DNA of 28,914 nucleotides from CAZAQS01 sp964486825 (lineage in GTDB: Bacteria; Chloroflexota; Anaerolineae; Anaerolineales; UBA4823): assembly GCA_964486825.1 (NCBI GenBank), contig CAZAQS010000030.1, positions 1-28,914 of the forward strand, given 5' to 3'. The translations under genes and the position numbers were made by a program. The stretch's first letter is position 1, and each line of letters begins with the position of its first letter. Positions 1-7,301 of the stretch are shown here, one piece after another. The notes beneath the pieces are model-generated. The model was not told the DNA's origin, did no database searches, and saw only the letters and a program-made list of their open reading frames with translations.

Positions 1-137
1 TGGAACGATCACCCTTTGTACTTGCTATGGTGATAAAGGAATATAATGGGAATAATGGTAAACTTAATCAGGTTCCCATGCAAAACGGCAGCTGAGTTCT
101 TATCACCACCTTAACCACAAGCCGGGAATTAGAAGTT
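1..137 (+). promoter_or_regulatory. Leader region with a possible -10 box
   Basis: The stretch before the first gene holds a TATAAT at 42-47 but no convincing -35 box at 16-18 bp from it. A 9-bp inverted repeat (28-36 with 100-108, arm TGGTGATAA) flanks it and could be an operator or RNA stem. No strong ribosome binding site precedes the ATG at 138. The promoter call is an inference from the hexamer only. Confidence 0.3.
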
Positions 138-944
138 ATGTCAAGAAAGATCCAAAATATTTCATTTGCAGTGTTCGCTATTCATTGGCTCGGAGCTTTG
201 TTCCAAGCTCCGGCCATCTATCCATTTTTAGCCAACCCAATTATGATTTTACAAAAAGTATCTCCTGGAATTAATCCTAGCCAGGATACGGATTTTATAT
301 TCCTCTCAGAGAGGTTCTTGTCCCAGGAGCTTGTACCAGCTGATGACGAGTATGAGACGAATCAGAATGAGACTCTTTCAGTTGCATCACCAGGGGTAAT
401 GGGGAATGATAATATTCTTGGGGCAAATGCCGTTTTGGTGGATCCTGCTCCCTCACATGGGGAAATATCCCTTGATCCAAATGGTTCTTTTACCTATACA
501 CCAGATGTAGATTTCATTGGCGAGGATTTTTTCAATTATATGCTGGAGCAAGACGGTGAATTTTCGGAGCCGGCGGTCGTCCAGATCACCGTTCTCGATA
601 CTCAATCCCCGCAGGTTGTATGGGTGTCGCCGGTTTCTGAGGGAGAGGTTCTGGTTGTAGGGTTTGAGTGGATATTGCTAGAAGCCGAAGCAACAGATAA
701 CGGCGTCGTGGCTGGGGTTCTGTTTTACCGTTGGGACGCGTATCTTGGTGAAGAAGGTGATTATGTGGATATCGCTTTTATTGAAACGGCTCCCTATCAA
801 TTTGAACTGGATACAAAAGACCTGAACCCTGGGTGGAACCAGCTCTTTGTACGTGCAATGGACGAGGCGGGTAATGCCTCAGACAGGTCACCTATTTGGG
901 TGTTTCTGGTTCCCCGCCTCTATTTTCCGATCATTCTACGCTAG
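138..944 (+). CDS. Secreted protein with one cadherin-like (Big_9 type) domain and an Ig-like domain
   Basis: A 268-residue protein of unknown role, probably outside the cell. Residues 69-152 fit the repeat family seen in large bacterial adhesins: it opens with DDEY, then GVMGND, PSHGEISLDPNGSFTYTP, and FIGEDFFNY. Residues 155-258 look like a second Ig-like domain, with AMDEAGN near its end. The protein finishes with LYFPIILR, a short aromatic-hydrophobic-Arg tail that I associate with surface proteins of Chloroflexota (memory, not checked). The N-terminus is hydrophobic (residues 8-37) but is not a clean signal peptide. Proteins of this family usually carry many repeats, so this could be a shortened relative. 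Its stop overlaps the stop of the opposite-strand kinase gene within CTAG at 941-944. Confidence 0.7.
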   Translation: MSRKIQNISFAVFAIHWLGALFQAPAIYPFLANPIMILQKVSPGINPSQDTDFIFLSERFLSQELVPADDEYETNQNETLSVASPGVMGNDNILGANAVLVDPAPSHGEISLDPNGSFTYTPDVDFIGEDFFNYMLEQDGEFSEPAVVQITVLDTQSPQVVWVSPVSEGEVLVVGFEWILLEAEATDNGVVAGVLFYRWDAYLGEEGDYVDIAFIETAPYQFELDTKDLNPGWNQLFVRAMDEAGNASDRSPIWVFLVPRLYFPIILR

Positions 945-1882
945 AATCCGGCACTGGAGCCGGAACTCGGCAGGTTGATATCTGAAGGCAGGTTCCCGGC
1001 TGAGAGAGCCAGTGCAATTGCTCCTAGAACGCCGGCCCGATTTCCTAGCTGGGGGCGCACAATATAGCTATCGATCTGCTCCAATATCTCTTTTGCATGG
1101 ATATATCCATTTAAGAGCTCCTGAACCTTCCGCCGGGTCATCCTGAGCAGCTGATCTTGGTCCATCACGCCTCCCCCCAGGATAATGCGTTCTGGGGATA
1201 GGGTACAAATATAGTTTCCCAGAGCCAGGGAAATATAGCCTGCCAGAAGCTCCCAGGCTGGATGTTCCTCGGGGAGCTTCTCCCCACGCTCGCCGTAGCG
1301 TTTTTCGATCGACGGTCCGGCTGCCAACCCCTCCAGACAGTCCCCATGATAAGGACAGGTACCTGGGAAAGGGTCTTTATCCCAATCATGGGGAATCCGG
1401 ATATGGCCCATCTCTGGGTGGGTGAGACCATGCAGCATGTGACCGCTGAGCATTCCGCCTCCTCCAATCCCTGTTCCGATGGTCAAATAAATAAAGGTAT
1501 TTAGATTCCGAGCAGCCCCCCAGCGATGTTCTCCTAAACCAGCCGCATTTACATCTGTGTCGATGGCCGTAGGGATACCGAGCTGCTCCTCCAGGAGGCC
1601 CTTCAGGTTAGTGTTCTTCCATCCTGGCTTGGGAGTGGTGGTGATGTACCCATACGTGGCAGATTCCGGATTTAGATCAACCGGGCCGAAGGTCCCGATC
1701 CCCAGCGCAGCTATGTTTACTTTCCTTTGTTGTTCACGAAAAAAGTTCACCGTGCGTTGGATTGTTTCCTCCGGGGTGGTAGTAGGGAACTGGGTCAGGG
1801 CGCGCAGATGCTCGGGACCGCTGCCGACAGCACAGACGAACTTTGTCCCGCCAGCTTCGACGCCGCCAAAATACTCATTCAT
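941..1882 (-). CDS. ROK-family sugar kinase, fructokinase-like
   Basis: Predicted ATP-dependent cytoplasmic hexokinase of the ROK family. The phosphate-binding motif is EAGGTKF (residues 9-15). The catalytic aspartate lies in DTDVNAA (108-114), and GTGIGGG (136-142) is the second glycine motif. The zinc site follows: HPEMGH (155-160), then CPYHGDC (176-182) and LEGLAAGPS. The CPYHGDCLEG form resembles the bacterial fructokinases of this family (GmuE/YdhR type) more than NagK or NanK, so fructose or mannose is the best substrate guess. It is the last gene of the sugar ABC operon: its ATG lies 13 bp beyond the stop of the permease gene. Length (313 aa) is normal. Substrate is inferred. Confidence 0.88.
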   Translation of the reverse strand: MNEYFGGVEAGGTKFVCAVGSGPEHLRALTQFPTTTPEETIQRTVNFFREQQRKVNIAALGIGTFGPVDLNPESATYGYITTTPKPGWKNTNLKGLLEEQLGIPTAIDTDVNAAGLGEHRWGAARNLNTFIYLTIGTGIGGGGMLSGHMLHGLTHPEMGHIRIPHDWDKDPFPGTCPYHGDCLEGLAAGPSIEKRYGERGEKLPEEHPAWELLAGYISLALGNYICTLSPERIILGGGVMDQDQLLRMTRRKVQELLNGYIHAKEILEQIDSYIVRPQLGNRAGVLGAIALALSAGNLPSDINLPSSGSSAGF

Positions 1883-1895
1883 CTACCGCCTCTGA

Positions 1896-3080
1896 TTAAC
1901 CTTTGACCGCTCCGGCCAGCATACCGCGGATGAAATATCTTTGCAGACCAAAGAACACGATCATCGGCAGGAGCATCGAAAGGAATGCCGCAGCAGTCAG
2001 CAAGTGCCAGCCTGCTCCCAAGGAGGTAACCATATTGGCAATCTGGTATGTCATGACTGGATTGACGCCTCCCAAAAAGACCAGCGCAACCAGCAGGTCA
2101 TTCCAGACCCACAAGAACTGAAAGATACCCAAGGAGGCAATCGCTGGCATAGCCAGGGGAATTACTAACCGGTAGAAGGCCGTCCAGTGCGAAGCTCCGT
2201 CCAGGTAGGCTGATTCGAACAAGTCCCTTGGTAAAGCTCCCAAGAAGTTCCGCATCAGGTAAATAGCATAGGGAAGTCCAAAGCCAGTATGGAACAGCCA
2301 TACGCCTAAAAATGTTCCGTTCAAGCCGAGCTGTGCATAAAGCCGAGAGATTGGGACCAGGGTCATCTGAAGCGGTACCACCTGGAGCCCCACCAGTATG
2401 GCGAATAGCCAATAACGGGCCTTGAAGTCGAACCAGGCGAAGGCATAGGCAGCAAAAGATGCGAATAAGATTGGGAGGATTGTAGCCGGAATGGTGACGA
2501 TCATGCTGTTAAGGAAGGCGCGTCCCATACCACGTGGGTTGAGCAGGTCCCTGGTATTGCAGCGCATGTCAGGCGGCTGCGTGCCTGCTTCACAGTCTCC
2601 TACATAGGTACCCGTACCGCGATAACCAACCAGTGCGTCAATATAGTTATTTAATGTGAATGTCTCGCGGACTTCCATACCAGCAAGCCTTCTTAAATAG
2701 ACGGCGATATTAGCGGCTTCTTGAGGCGTTGGAAGGGGGTTATCACCCATATGAGGCTGTCCGTCGATATCCTGCCGCAGCATGGCTAATAACTGGAGGG
2801 AGCGGGGATATTGCCCAATGAGTTCAGGGTCACTCAGATCGGCCGTTTCGATTGCCTGACCGTTTGCCCCGTGACATTCGGCGCACAAACGGCCGTACTC
2901 TGGTGATCCGGTTGGGGGATCGAGGACCGTCCACCAACCGGTTGTATTGACATCCTGGACGTGGCGGAATGAGGTGACCAAAAGCCCCATGGCTGGAATG
3001 AGCCAAATGACAATGATACCGATGATCACGAGATGAATGGGTATCTTGGAGAGCTGATGTTTGATATGTTCCCAGTTCAT
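1896..3080 (-). CDS. MalG/AglG-type sugar ABC permease with an inserted cytochrome c domain
   Basis: Inner subunit of a carbohydrate importer. Residues 14-37 form membrane segment 1. After GWWTVL (48-53) comes an extra block of about 85 residues before FTLNNYIDAL (141-150), where AglG-type permeases normally continue directly. The block reads as a class I cytochrome c: YGRLCAECHGANGQ with the haem motif C66-x-x-C69-H70, a candidate distal ligand Met111 (or His110) in QPHMGDNPLP, and the closing helix EAANIAVYLRRLAG (121-134). The remainder is an ordinary permease with five more membrane segments and the EAA loop around ESAYLDGASHWTAFYRLVIP (289-308). The loop faces outside, where c-type cytochromes are matured. 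Cys163 and Cys174 are also in it. The ATG overlaps the stop of the preceding permease gene by ATGA, indicating translational coupling. The reading frame is continuous, so this is not a chance read-through. Confidence 0.93.
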   Translation of the reverse strand: MNWEHIKHQLSKIPIHLVIIGIIVIWLIPAMGLLVTSFRHVQDVNTTGWWTVLDPPTGSPEYGRLCAECHGANGQAIETADLSDPELIGQYPRSLQLLAMLRQDIDGQPHMGDNPLPTPQEAANIAVYLRRLAGMEVRETFTLNNYIDALVGYRGTGTYVGDCEAGTQPPDMRCNTRDLLNPRGMGRAFLNSMIVTIPATILPILFASFAAYAFAWFDFKARYWLFAILVGLQVVPLQMTLVPISRLYAQLGLNGTFLGVWLFHTGFGLPYAIYLMRNFLGALPRDLFESAYLDGASHWTAFYRLVIPLAMPAIASLGIFQFLWVWNDLLVALVFLGGVNPVMTYQIANMVTSLGAGWHLLTAAAFLSMLLPMIVFFGLQRYFIRGMLAGAVKG

Positions 3081-4036
3081 CGCATCGCCTCCTGTTCCAG
3101 GAACCGCCGGATATTGTAGTAGATGAATGGGATGATCAATACAATCAGTACTACAGCTACGGCTGTGCCTCTCCCGGTGTTAAAGTTGATGTACATCTCT
3201 GTGTACATCCGGTTAGCAATGACCTGGGTACCGAAGTTGCCTCCCGTCATGACGTAAACAATATCGAACAGCTTCAGAACATTGATCACCATGGTCGTAA
3301 TGACCACGGTGATGGTGGGCAGGATCATCGGGATCATGATGACACGAAAAACGGTCCACTCATTCGCTCCGTCCACCCGGGCAGCTTCGATGATCTCATC
3401 CGGGACCGATTTCAAGGCTGCCGATAAAATGGTCATCGAGAAACCAGTCCACATCCAGATTCCAACCACGATAAGGGCGAAGGTGTTCAGCCCTGTGGTT
3501 TGTAGCCAGGCGATCGGGGCCTGGCCGAACTCTACCCGGATAGCGTTCAACAAGCCGATTTGGTTTTGCTGCTGAGCTAGGTTATATACAAAGCGCCAGA
3601 TAACGCCTGCGCCTACAAACGAGATAGCCATAGGCATGAACAGGATGGATTTTGCTAATGCTTCATAACGGACCCGGTCAGCAAGAACGGCGAAGGCCAA
3701 ACCAATCCCCACAACCCCGGTGACCATAAAGAGCACCCATTGAATATTATTGCCGTAAGACGAGCGCCAGAAAGTCGTCCAGGTAGTGCTTAGAGTACTG
3801 GTGTTCAATTCACCCATCAGTGCATAACGGTAGTTTTCAAATACACCCCAGCAGGGCCGGCCTGGAACACAAGTGGTCGCAGCGGATGCAGTAGCATTCC
3901 GGTTCTGAAAACTTAATGAGATGGTATTCAACATTGGGTAGACAATGAATAATGTCATAACAATCATCGCCGGAGCCAGATACAGCCAGGGAACATATCT
4001 GGCTTGCTTCATAATTTGTGGTGCTTGTGTTGCCAT
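3077..4036 (-). CDS. MalF/AglF-type sugar ABC permease
   Basis: First membrane subunit of the importer. It has six predicted membrane segments and the EAA loop around IIEAARVDGANEWTVFRVIM, which docks to the ATPase. No ATPase gene is present in the window, so a shared MsmX/MalK-type ATPase encoded elsewhere is likely. I place the start at the second ATG (4036, protein MATQAPQ, 319 aa): the motif AAGGAGG directly touches the first ATG at 4042 but lies 6 nt from the second. The first outside loop has a cysteine pair, CVPGRPC, just before the GVFENYRYAL segment. The gene lies about 200 bp downstream of the binding-protein gene, separated by a hairpin, and overlaps the next permease by 4 bp. Confidence 0.92.
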   Translation of the reverse strand: MATQAPQIMKQARYVPWLYLAPAMIVMTLFIVYPMLNTISLSFQNRNATASAATTCVPGRPCWGVFENYRYALMGELNTSTLSTTWTTFWRSSYGNNIQWVLFMVTGVVGIGLAFAVLADRVRYEALAKSILFMPMAISFVGAGVIWRFVYNLAQQQNQIGLLNAIRVEFGQAPIAWLQTTGLNTFALIVVGIWMWTGFSMTILSAALKSVPDEIIEAARVDGANEWTVFRVIMIPMILPTITVVITTMVINVLKLFDIVYVMTGGNFGTQVIANRMYTEMYINFNTGRGTAVAVVLIVLIIPFIYYNIRRFLEQEAMR

Positions 4037-4193
4037 TGCCATCCTCCTTGGTTGAAATTGCCTCCTGTGAGATTTAGCAATTGATAATCAAGCGTAGTTT
4101 CGCTTGGTACTTGAGATTTTCATCCACCCAAATCTGAATTTTTTTTATTTACTTTGAGATAGGACACCATACGCAAACGCATGGTGAGGAAGA

Positions 4194-4226
4194 ACTGGGG
4201 ACACCCCTTATCGGAGTGTCCCCAGT
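4194..4226 (-). terminator. Strong hairpin between binding-protein and permease genes
   Basis: An 11-bp perfect stem: ACTGGGGACAC at 4194-4204 pairs with GTGTCCCCAGT at 4216-4226. It lies 12 bp past the stop of the binding-protein gene in the direction of transcription. There is no real T-run after it on the minus strand (TTCTTCC), so it is a weak terminator or an mRNA-stabilising stem. This would leave more transcript for the binding protein than for the permeases, as seen in many sugar ABC operons. A weaker 6-bp stem (CACCAT/ATGGTG) lies nearby at about 4165-4186. Confidence 0.6.
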
Positions 4227-4238
4227 TACTGGATCCAG

Positions 4239-5669
4239 TTATTCAGCTACTGCTTGCGCCTGTGCATCTGCTAACCTATCCAGGATTGTGTCTAAATCCT
4301 GGGAATCATTGACATATTCGATGATCCCGTTCCATTTCGCGCTGCCGAAGCCACCTGGGATTGTATCCCCAATATCGGGAGTAAATCCTTGGGTTTCAGC
4401 CAGAAAACTGCCCGCTTTTTCAAGAACCGGGTCTTGATAAGCGCCTTCGCCGGCCAGGTTGGGGGTCAAATCGAAGCCCACTTCAGCCCATCGTTGGCCA
4501 CCGAAATCACTGCTCATGTAGGCGAAAATTGCCTGGACGGCAGGAGAGTCGTTGAAGGCCATCATCCAGTCCATACCACCCTGTAAACCTTCAGCGTCAG
4601 GGACCTGGAAGAAGTCGAAGTCGGTGCCATACTCAAGTCCGGGGAACTGGGCTTGAATTTCACCACCTGCAAACCCTGATTGCCTGACCATCATCGCCTG
4701 GGGCGGGTCCTGGAAGGCCAGGTAGATGGCATCCAAGAAGCCGGTTGAGAGCGTGCCTTGCGCGCCTCCTACCGTATACTCCGGGTCCTTGGCCCATTGT
4801 CCATATGTTTCCCAGGCCTGGCGGACTCCATCATCATTGTATGGCACGGAGCCATCGATAATACCAAGGACGTAATCGGGTCCTTGTTGGACGAGCATGA
4901 TGTCTTGGATGAAGTCTGAACCGGTCCAACCGGTTGCATCACCGGATTCGAAACCCATCGACCAGGGAACATTCCCATCAGCCACCATTTGTTCCACGAG
5001 CGCTTCCAGTTCTTCCCAGGTCTGCGGGACTTCATATCCAAAAGCTTCGAAGTTTACCGGGCTATACCAGATGATTGTCTTGATATCGGACTTAACTGGG
5101 AGGGCTCGCCATTCTCCACCAACGGTTCCGAGGTTTTGCCAAAACTGAGGATAGTTGTCAGTATCGACGCCTAGCTCGTTTATCGGAACAATTTGGTCCT
5201 GGTACTGTTCTACCTGCACGATATTCCAGAACGCGATATCAGGTGGATTGCCAGCCTGGACGCGGGTATCCAAAATAGCCTGGTCACGGGTCGATTCGGC
5301 CTGGATTACGATTCCGCATTCATCGATCAGCGGTCGAAGGATCTGGTTCAGGTTCTCTTCTTCTACGCCCGACCATTGGTAAAGCATCGTAACCGTATCC
5401 CCTGATTGCGCACCCATACAATCGATCTCGGCGGTAGGCTCGGCGGGTGTTTCCATGGGGGTTTCTTCGGGCGTCTCATCCGGAGCTACTGGTGTGTCAG
5501 TAGGTGGGGGTGGTGCCGGTGTATCAGCTGGTGGTGCCGGTGTATCAGCTGGTGGAGCCACCGGTGATTCTACTGGCGGTGCTGCTGGTTCTTCCGCTGG
5601 ACTACAAGCGGCGACCACCAACGAAGCGATGGCCAGGAACGTGATTACCATCCAAATTCTTTTATACAT
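4239..5669 (-). CDS. Sugar ABC transporter substrate-binding lipoprotein (AglE-like)
   Basis: A 476-residue family 1 extracellular solute-binding protein. The signal peptide ends in the lipobox VAAC with Cys22 as the lipid-anchored residue. A Pro/Thr/Glu-rich linker (about residues 24-80) includes two 21-bp tandem repeats encoding PADTPAP units (5512-5553). The binding domain begins near Cys84, with GDTVTMLYQWSG, and runs to the end. Segments such as GNPPDIAFW, TWEELEALVEQM and GGFGSAKWNG fit the alpha-glucoside/maltose-type group (AglE), so an alpha-glucoside is the best guess for the ligand. Cys84 and Cys118 could form a disulfide. The start has an ideal ribosome site (AAGGAGG, 9 nt before the ATG). 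First gene of the four-gene operon. Confidence 0.92.
   Translation of the reverse strand: MYKRIWMVITFLAIASLVVAACSPAEEPAAPPVESPVAPPADTPAPPADTPAPPPPTDTPVAPDETPEETPMETPAEPTAEIDCMGAQSGDTVTMLYQWSGVEEENLNQILRPLIDECGIVIQAESTRDQAILDTRVQAGNPPDIAFWNIVQVEQYQDQIVPINELGVDTDNYPQFWQNLGTVGGEWRALPVKSDIKTIIWYSPVNFEAFGYEVPQTWEELEALVEQMVADGNVPWSMGFESGDATGWTGSDFIQDIMLVQQGPDYVLGIIDGSVPYNDDGVRQAWETYGQWAKDPEYTVGGAQGTLSTGFLDAIYLAFQDPPQAMMVRQSGFAGGEIQAQFPGLEYGTDFDFFQVPDAEGLQGGMDWMMAFNDSPAVQAIFAYMSSDFGGQRWAEVGFDLTPNLAGEGAYQDPVLEKAGSFLAETQGFTPDIGDTIPGGFGSAKWNGIIEYVNDSQDLDTILDRLADAQAQAVAE
5512..5553 (-). repeat. Two 21-bp tandem repeats in the lipoprotein linker
   Basis: Plus-strand copies start at 5512 and 5533 and keep the reading frame (7 codons each). 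They encode a Pro/Ala/Asp/Thr unit of the linker. The copy number could vary by slippage without changing the frame. Confidence 0.8.
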
Positions 5670-5709
5670 GATTATTCTCCTCCTTAATTTGTTTTACCGA
5701 AAGAATTTG

Positions 5710-5810
5710 GGGGGATAACCAGATCGGAAAGTGATATTATCTCCTCTTCTCCAATCCGATCCAAAACTTATGTAGGTGTGATACAAGTGAAATACACCTT
5801 GTTATCCCCC
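5710..5810. promoter_or_regulatory. Inverted repeats around the sugar-operon promoter (possible operators)
   Basis: Two nested inverted repeats. The outer has 10-bp arms, GGGGGATAAC at 5710-5719 and GTTATCCCCC at 5801-5810, on both sides of the candidate promoter. The inner is AGGTGT (5774-5779) with ACACCT (5794-5799), just upstream of the -35 box. The arrangement would suit a looping repressor or a sugar-responsive regulator, but no regulator gene is nearby. Confidence 0.35.
5736..5764 (-). promoter_or_regulatory. Candidate promoter of the sugar operon
   Basis: On the minus strand: TTGGAT (5764-5759), a 17-bp spacer, then GATAAT (5741-5736). The -10 box matches the consensus at 5 of 6 positions; the -35 box is weak. 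It would start transcription about 60 bp before the binding-protein ATG. A weak -35 fits a promoter that needs an activator or is under repression. Confidence 0.4.
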
Positions 5811-6112
5811 AGTAACTATTGATTTCAATACAGGATGAGCTAACTGTCTGGCGTTTCACCTCCTTATCCCGCTTCAGGATTAGCGTTAAAGCATAAGGTT
5901 ATGTGAAGAGACGAAATGTCTGAATTGTGGTTTAACCTTCATTTCCACCTAAGGAATCCACATTAGAAGTATATCACTTAAACAGAGAAGCTGGCAAGGC
6001 AGTGCCAACGCACAAGCCTCTCACATGCAACCACGATCCAAAAATTGCGTATACCTACGTAGAGCAAGCCAAGCAGCTATATATAGATGTCACTTATCAT
6101 GGAGGATGAAAA

Positions 6113-6289
6113 ATGGGACTGATCGAGTTTGTATTGAGTATCGTTGGAGGCATAATCGGCCTGGTAGTGGGCGTGGTTGGTGCAGTAATTGGCCTCCTCT
6201 TAGGCCTATTGGGAATCGTACTTGCGATTGTCCTAGGCGTTTTCTTTGTCCTGCTCGCGCCGGTTGCACTGCTGTTGCTCCTTTTCTAG
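6113..6289 (+). CDS. 58-residue glycine-zipper membrane peptide
   Basis: A small gene with a good ribosome site (GGAGG at 6101-6105, 7 nt before the ATG) and its own strong terminator. The peptide starts MGLIEFVLSIVGG and is almost entirely Gly, Val, Ile, Leu, Ala and Phe; the only charged residue is Glu5. Two glycine-zipper tracts are visible: G12-xxx-G16-xxx-G20 and G23-xxx-G27-xxx-G31. It is predicted to cross the membrane once or twice, with a break near Pro50. Such zippers pack helices tightly and occur in small oligomeric membrane proteins, pore formers and type I toxins. I do not recognise the family and assign no function. It stands alone between two unrelated units. Confidence 0.75.
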   Translation: MGLIEFVLSIVGGIIGLVVGVVGAVIGLLLGLLGIVLAIVLGVFFVLLAPVALLLLLF

Positions 6290-6329
6290 GAGAACATGAT
6301 AGCATCCAAGAAAGACCCTAAGATAGGTA

Positions 6330-6370
6330 CATAATACCCCTCTTGCGGTTGAGGGGTATTATGTTTTATT
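6330..6370 (+). terminator. Intrinsic terminator of the small membrane peptide gene
   Basis: A perfect 13-bp stem: CATAATACCCCTC (6330-6342) with GAGGGGTATTATG (6351-6363), an 8-nt loop, followed by TTTTATT. It is 40 bp past the stop codon of the 58-residue gene. Confidence 0.9.
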
Positions 6371-6446
6371 ACTCCATCACTTATGAAGCAAAATTGGATA
6401 TATAATATCGGCTGCCTATCGTCATGGATCGAAGAGAATATAATTA

Positions 6447-7301
6447 TTGAGAGGTATCGTGCGAACAATCCAATTAAACCAGGTTTGCTTAACGGTTAGC
6501 ATCTTAATCTATCTTGTCCTACTCTCAGGTTGTAGCCCCAACCCCCAACCTGCACTTCCTACCCTCCAACAACCTACCATAATTGAGGAAACCAGTACAT
6601 CGACTCCTTCTCCAACAGATTCGCTTTTATCGACCCTGACCCCCTCAGCAGTGCATTGGGTGGTCCCAAGCCAAACACCGACGAATACCAGAGAACCATC
6701 GCCATCTGCCACGCCCACCAACACGCTTTTGCCTACGCACACTCCCATCCCAACGATGACTCCCAACCCTACATTTACATTCCCACAGGCCGTCATTCAA
6801 ATGCAAGCCAATTGCCGCTATGGTCCTGGAACAGCCTATCTATATTCGCATGGTCTCTACGATGGGGACAAGGGAGAAATTCATGGTCGCACTCCCTCAG
6901 GAACCTGGTTATGGATCAAACCCGAAAACTTGGAACGTCACTGTTGGGCAGCCGCCTCGGTAATGGAAGTAAGCGGAGATATCTTTACATTGAAAGTGGT
7001 AGAGCCGGTCCTGCCTCGTACGACCTTTGCCGGCCCACCTCAAGATATCATCGCTGTTCGAGATGGAGATAAAGTTACTGTTTCCTGGACGCCGGTGCAG
7101 CTTACTGTGGATAAAGCGCGGGGTTACTTGATCGAAGCCGTCATTTGCCAAAACGGCCAGTTAATATCTGTAGCAATCCAAACTGATGACCCATTTTACG
7201 AGTTTACCGATGGCGAGGGTTGTTCAAGCAGTTCGGGAGGCCGTCTTTACACCGCCGAAAAGCACGGATATTCTGACCCTGTGCCTATCCTCTGGCCTTA
7301 A
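6447..7301 (+). CDS. Lipoprotein with Thr/Pro linker and bacterial SH3-like domain
   Basis: A predicted surface lipoprotein (284 aa from the TTG at 6447). The signal segment VSILIYLVLLSGC has a lipobox at LSGC (Cys29). Residues 30-110 are a Thr/Ser/Pro linker. Then comes an SH3-like domain (about 113-172): CRYGPGTAYLYSHGLYDGDK, GRTPSGTWLWIKP and CWAAASVMEVSGD, the pattern of SH3_3 domains. The remaining 110 residues contain a beta-sandwich-like stretch, VRDGDKVTVSWTPV, resembling a fibronectin type III fold. A GTG at 6459 with GAGAGG just upstream is an equally good start and would give a shorter signal peptide. The stop overlaps that of the opposite kinase gene within TTAA at 7298-7301. The ligand of the SH3 domain is unknown. 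Confidence 0.8.
   Translation: MRGIVRTIQLNQVCLTVSILIYLVLLSGCSPNPQPALPTLQQPTIIEETSTSTPSPTDSLLSTLTPSAVHWVVPSQTPTNTREPSPSATPTNTLLPTHTPIPTMTPNPTFTFPQAVIQMQANCRYGPGTAYLYSHGLYDGDKGEIHGRTPSGTWLWIKPENLERHCWAAASVMEVSGDIFTLKVVEPVLPRTTFAGPPQDIIAVRDGDKVTVSWTPVQLTVDKARGYLIEAVICQNGQLISVAIQTDDPFYEFTDGEGCSSSSGGRLYTAEKHGYSDPVPILWP

Larger units (their letters stand above)
5670..6112. other. Intergenic control region between sugar operon and small peptide gene
   Basis: This 443-bp stretch has no convincing gene longer than a few dozen codons. The half nearest the binding-protein gene carries the candidate minus-strand promoter and inverted repeats listed separately. A TATATA run at 6078-6085 precedes the small gene at 6113 but lacks a -35 partner. 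A plus-strand open frame at 6025-6321 crosses the small gene in another frame and has no protein-like character. Confidence 0.5.

Noticed and set aside
1557..1895. 112-codon plus-strand open frame opposite the ROK kinase gene
   Set aside because: Shadow of a strongly supported kinase gene; no domain and no ribosome site.
5455..5718. Plus-strand open frame rich in Gly, Ala and Val
   Set aside because: It is the antisense shadow of the Pro/Thr-rich linker of the binding protein; GC-skewed repeats keep the opposite frame open.
6025..6321. 98-codon plus-strand open frame over the small peptide gene
   Set aside because: Its composition is not protein-like and it lacks a ribosome site; the 58-residue frame has both a good site and a coherent membrane sequence.
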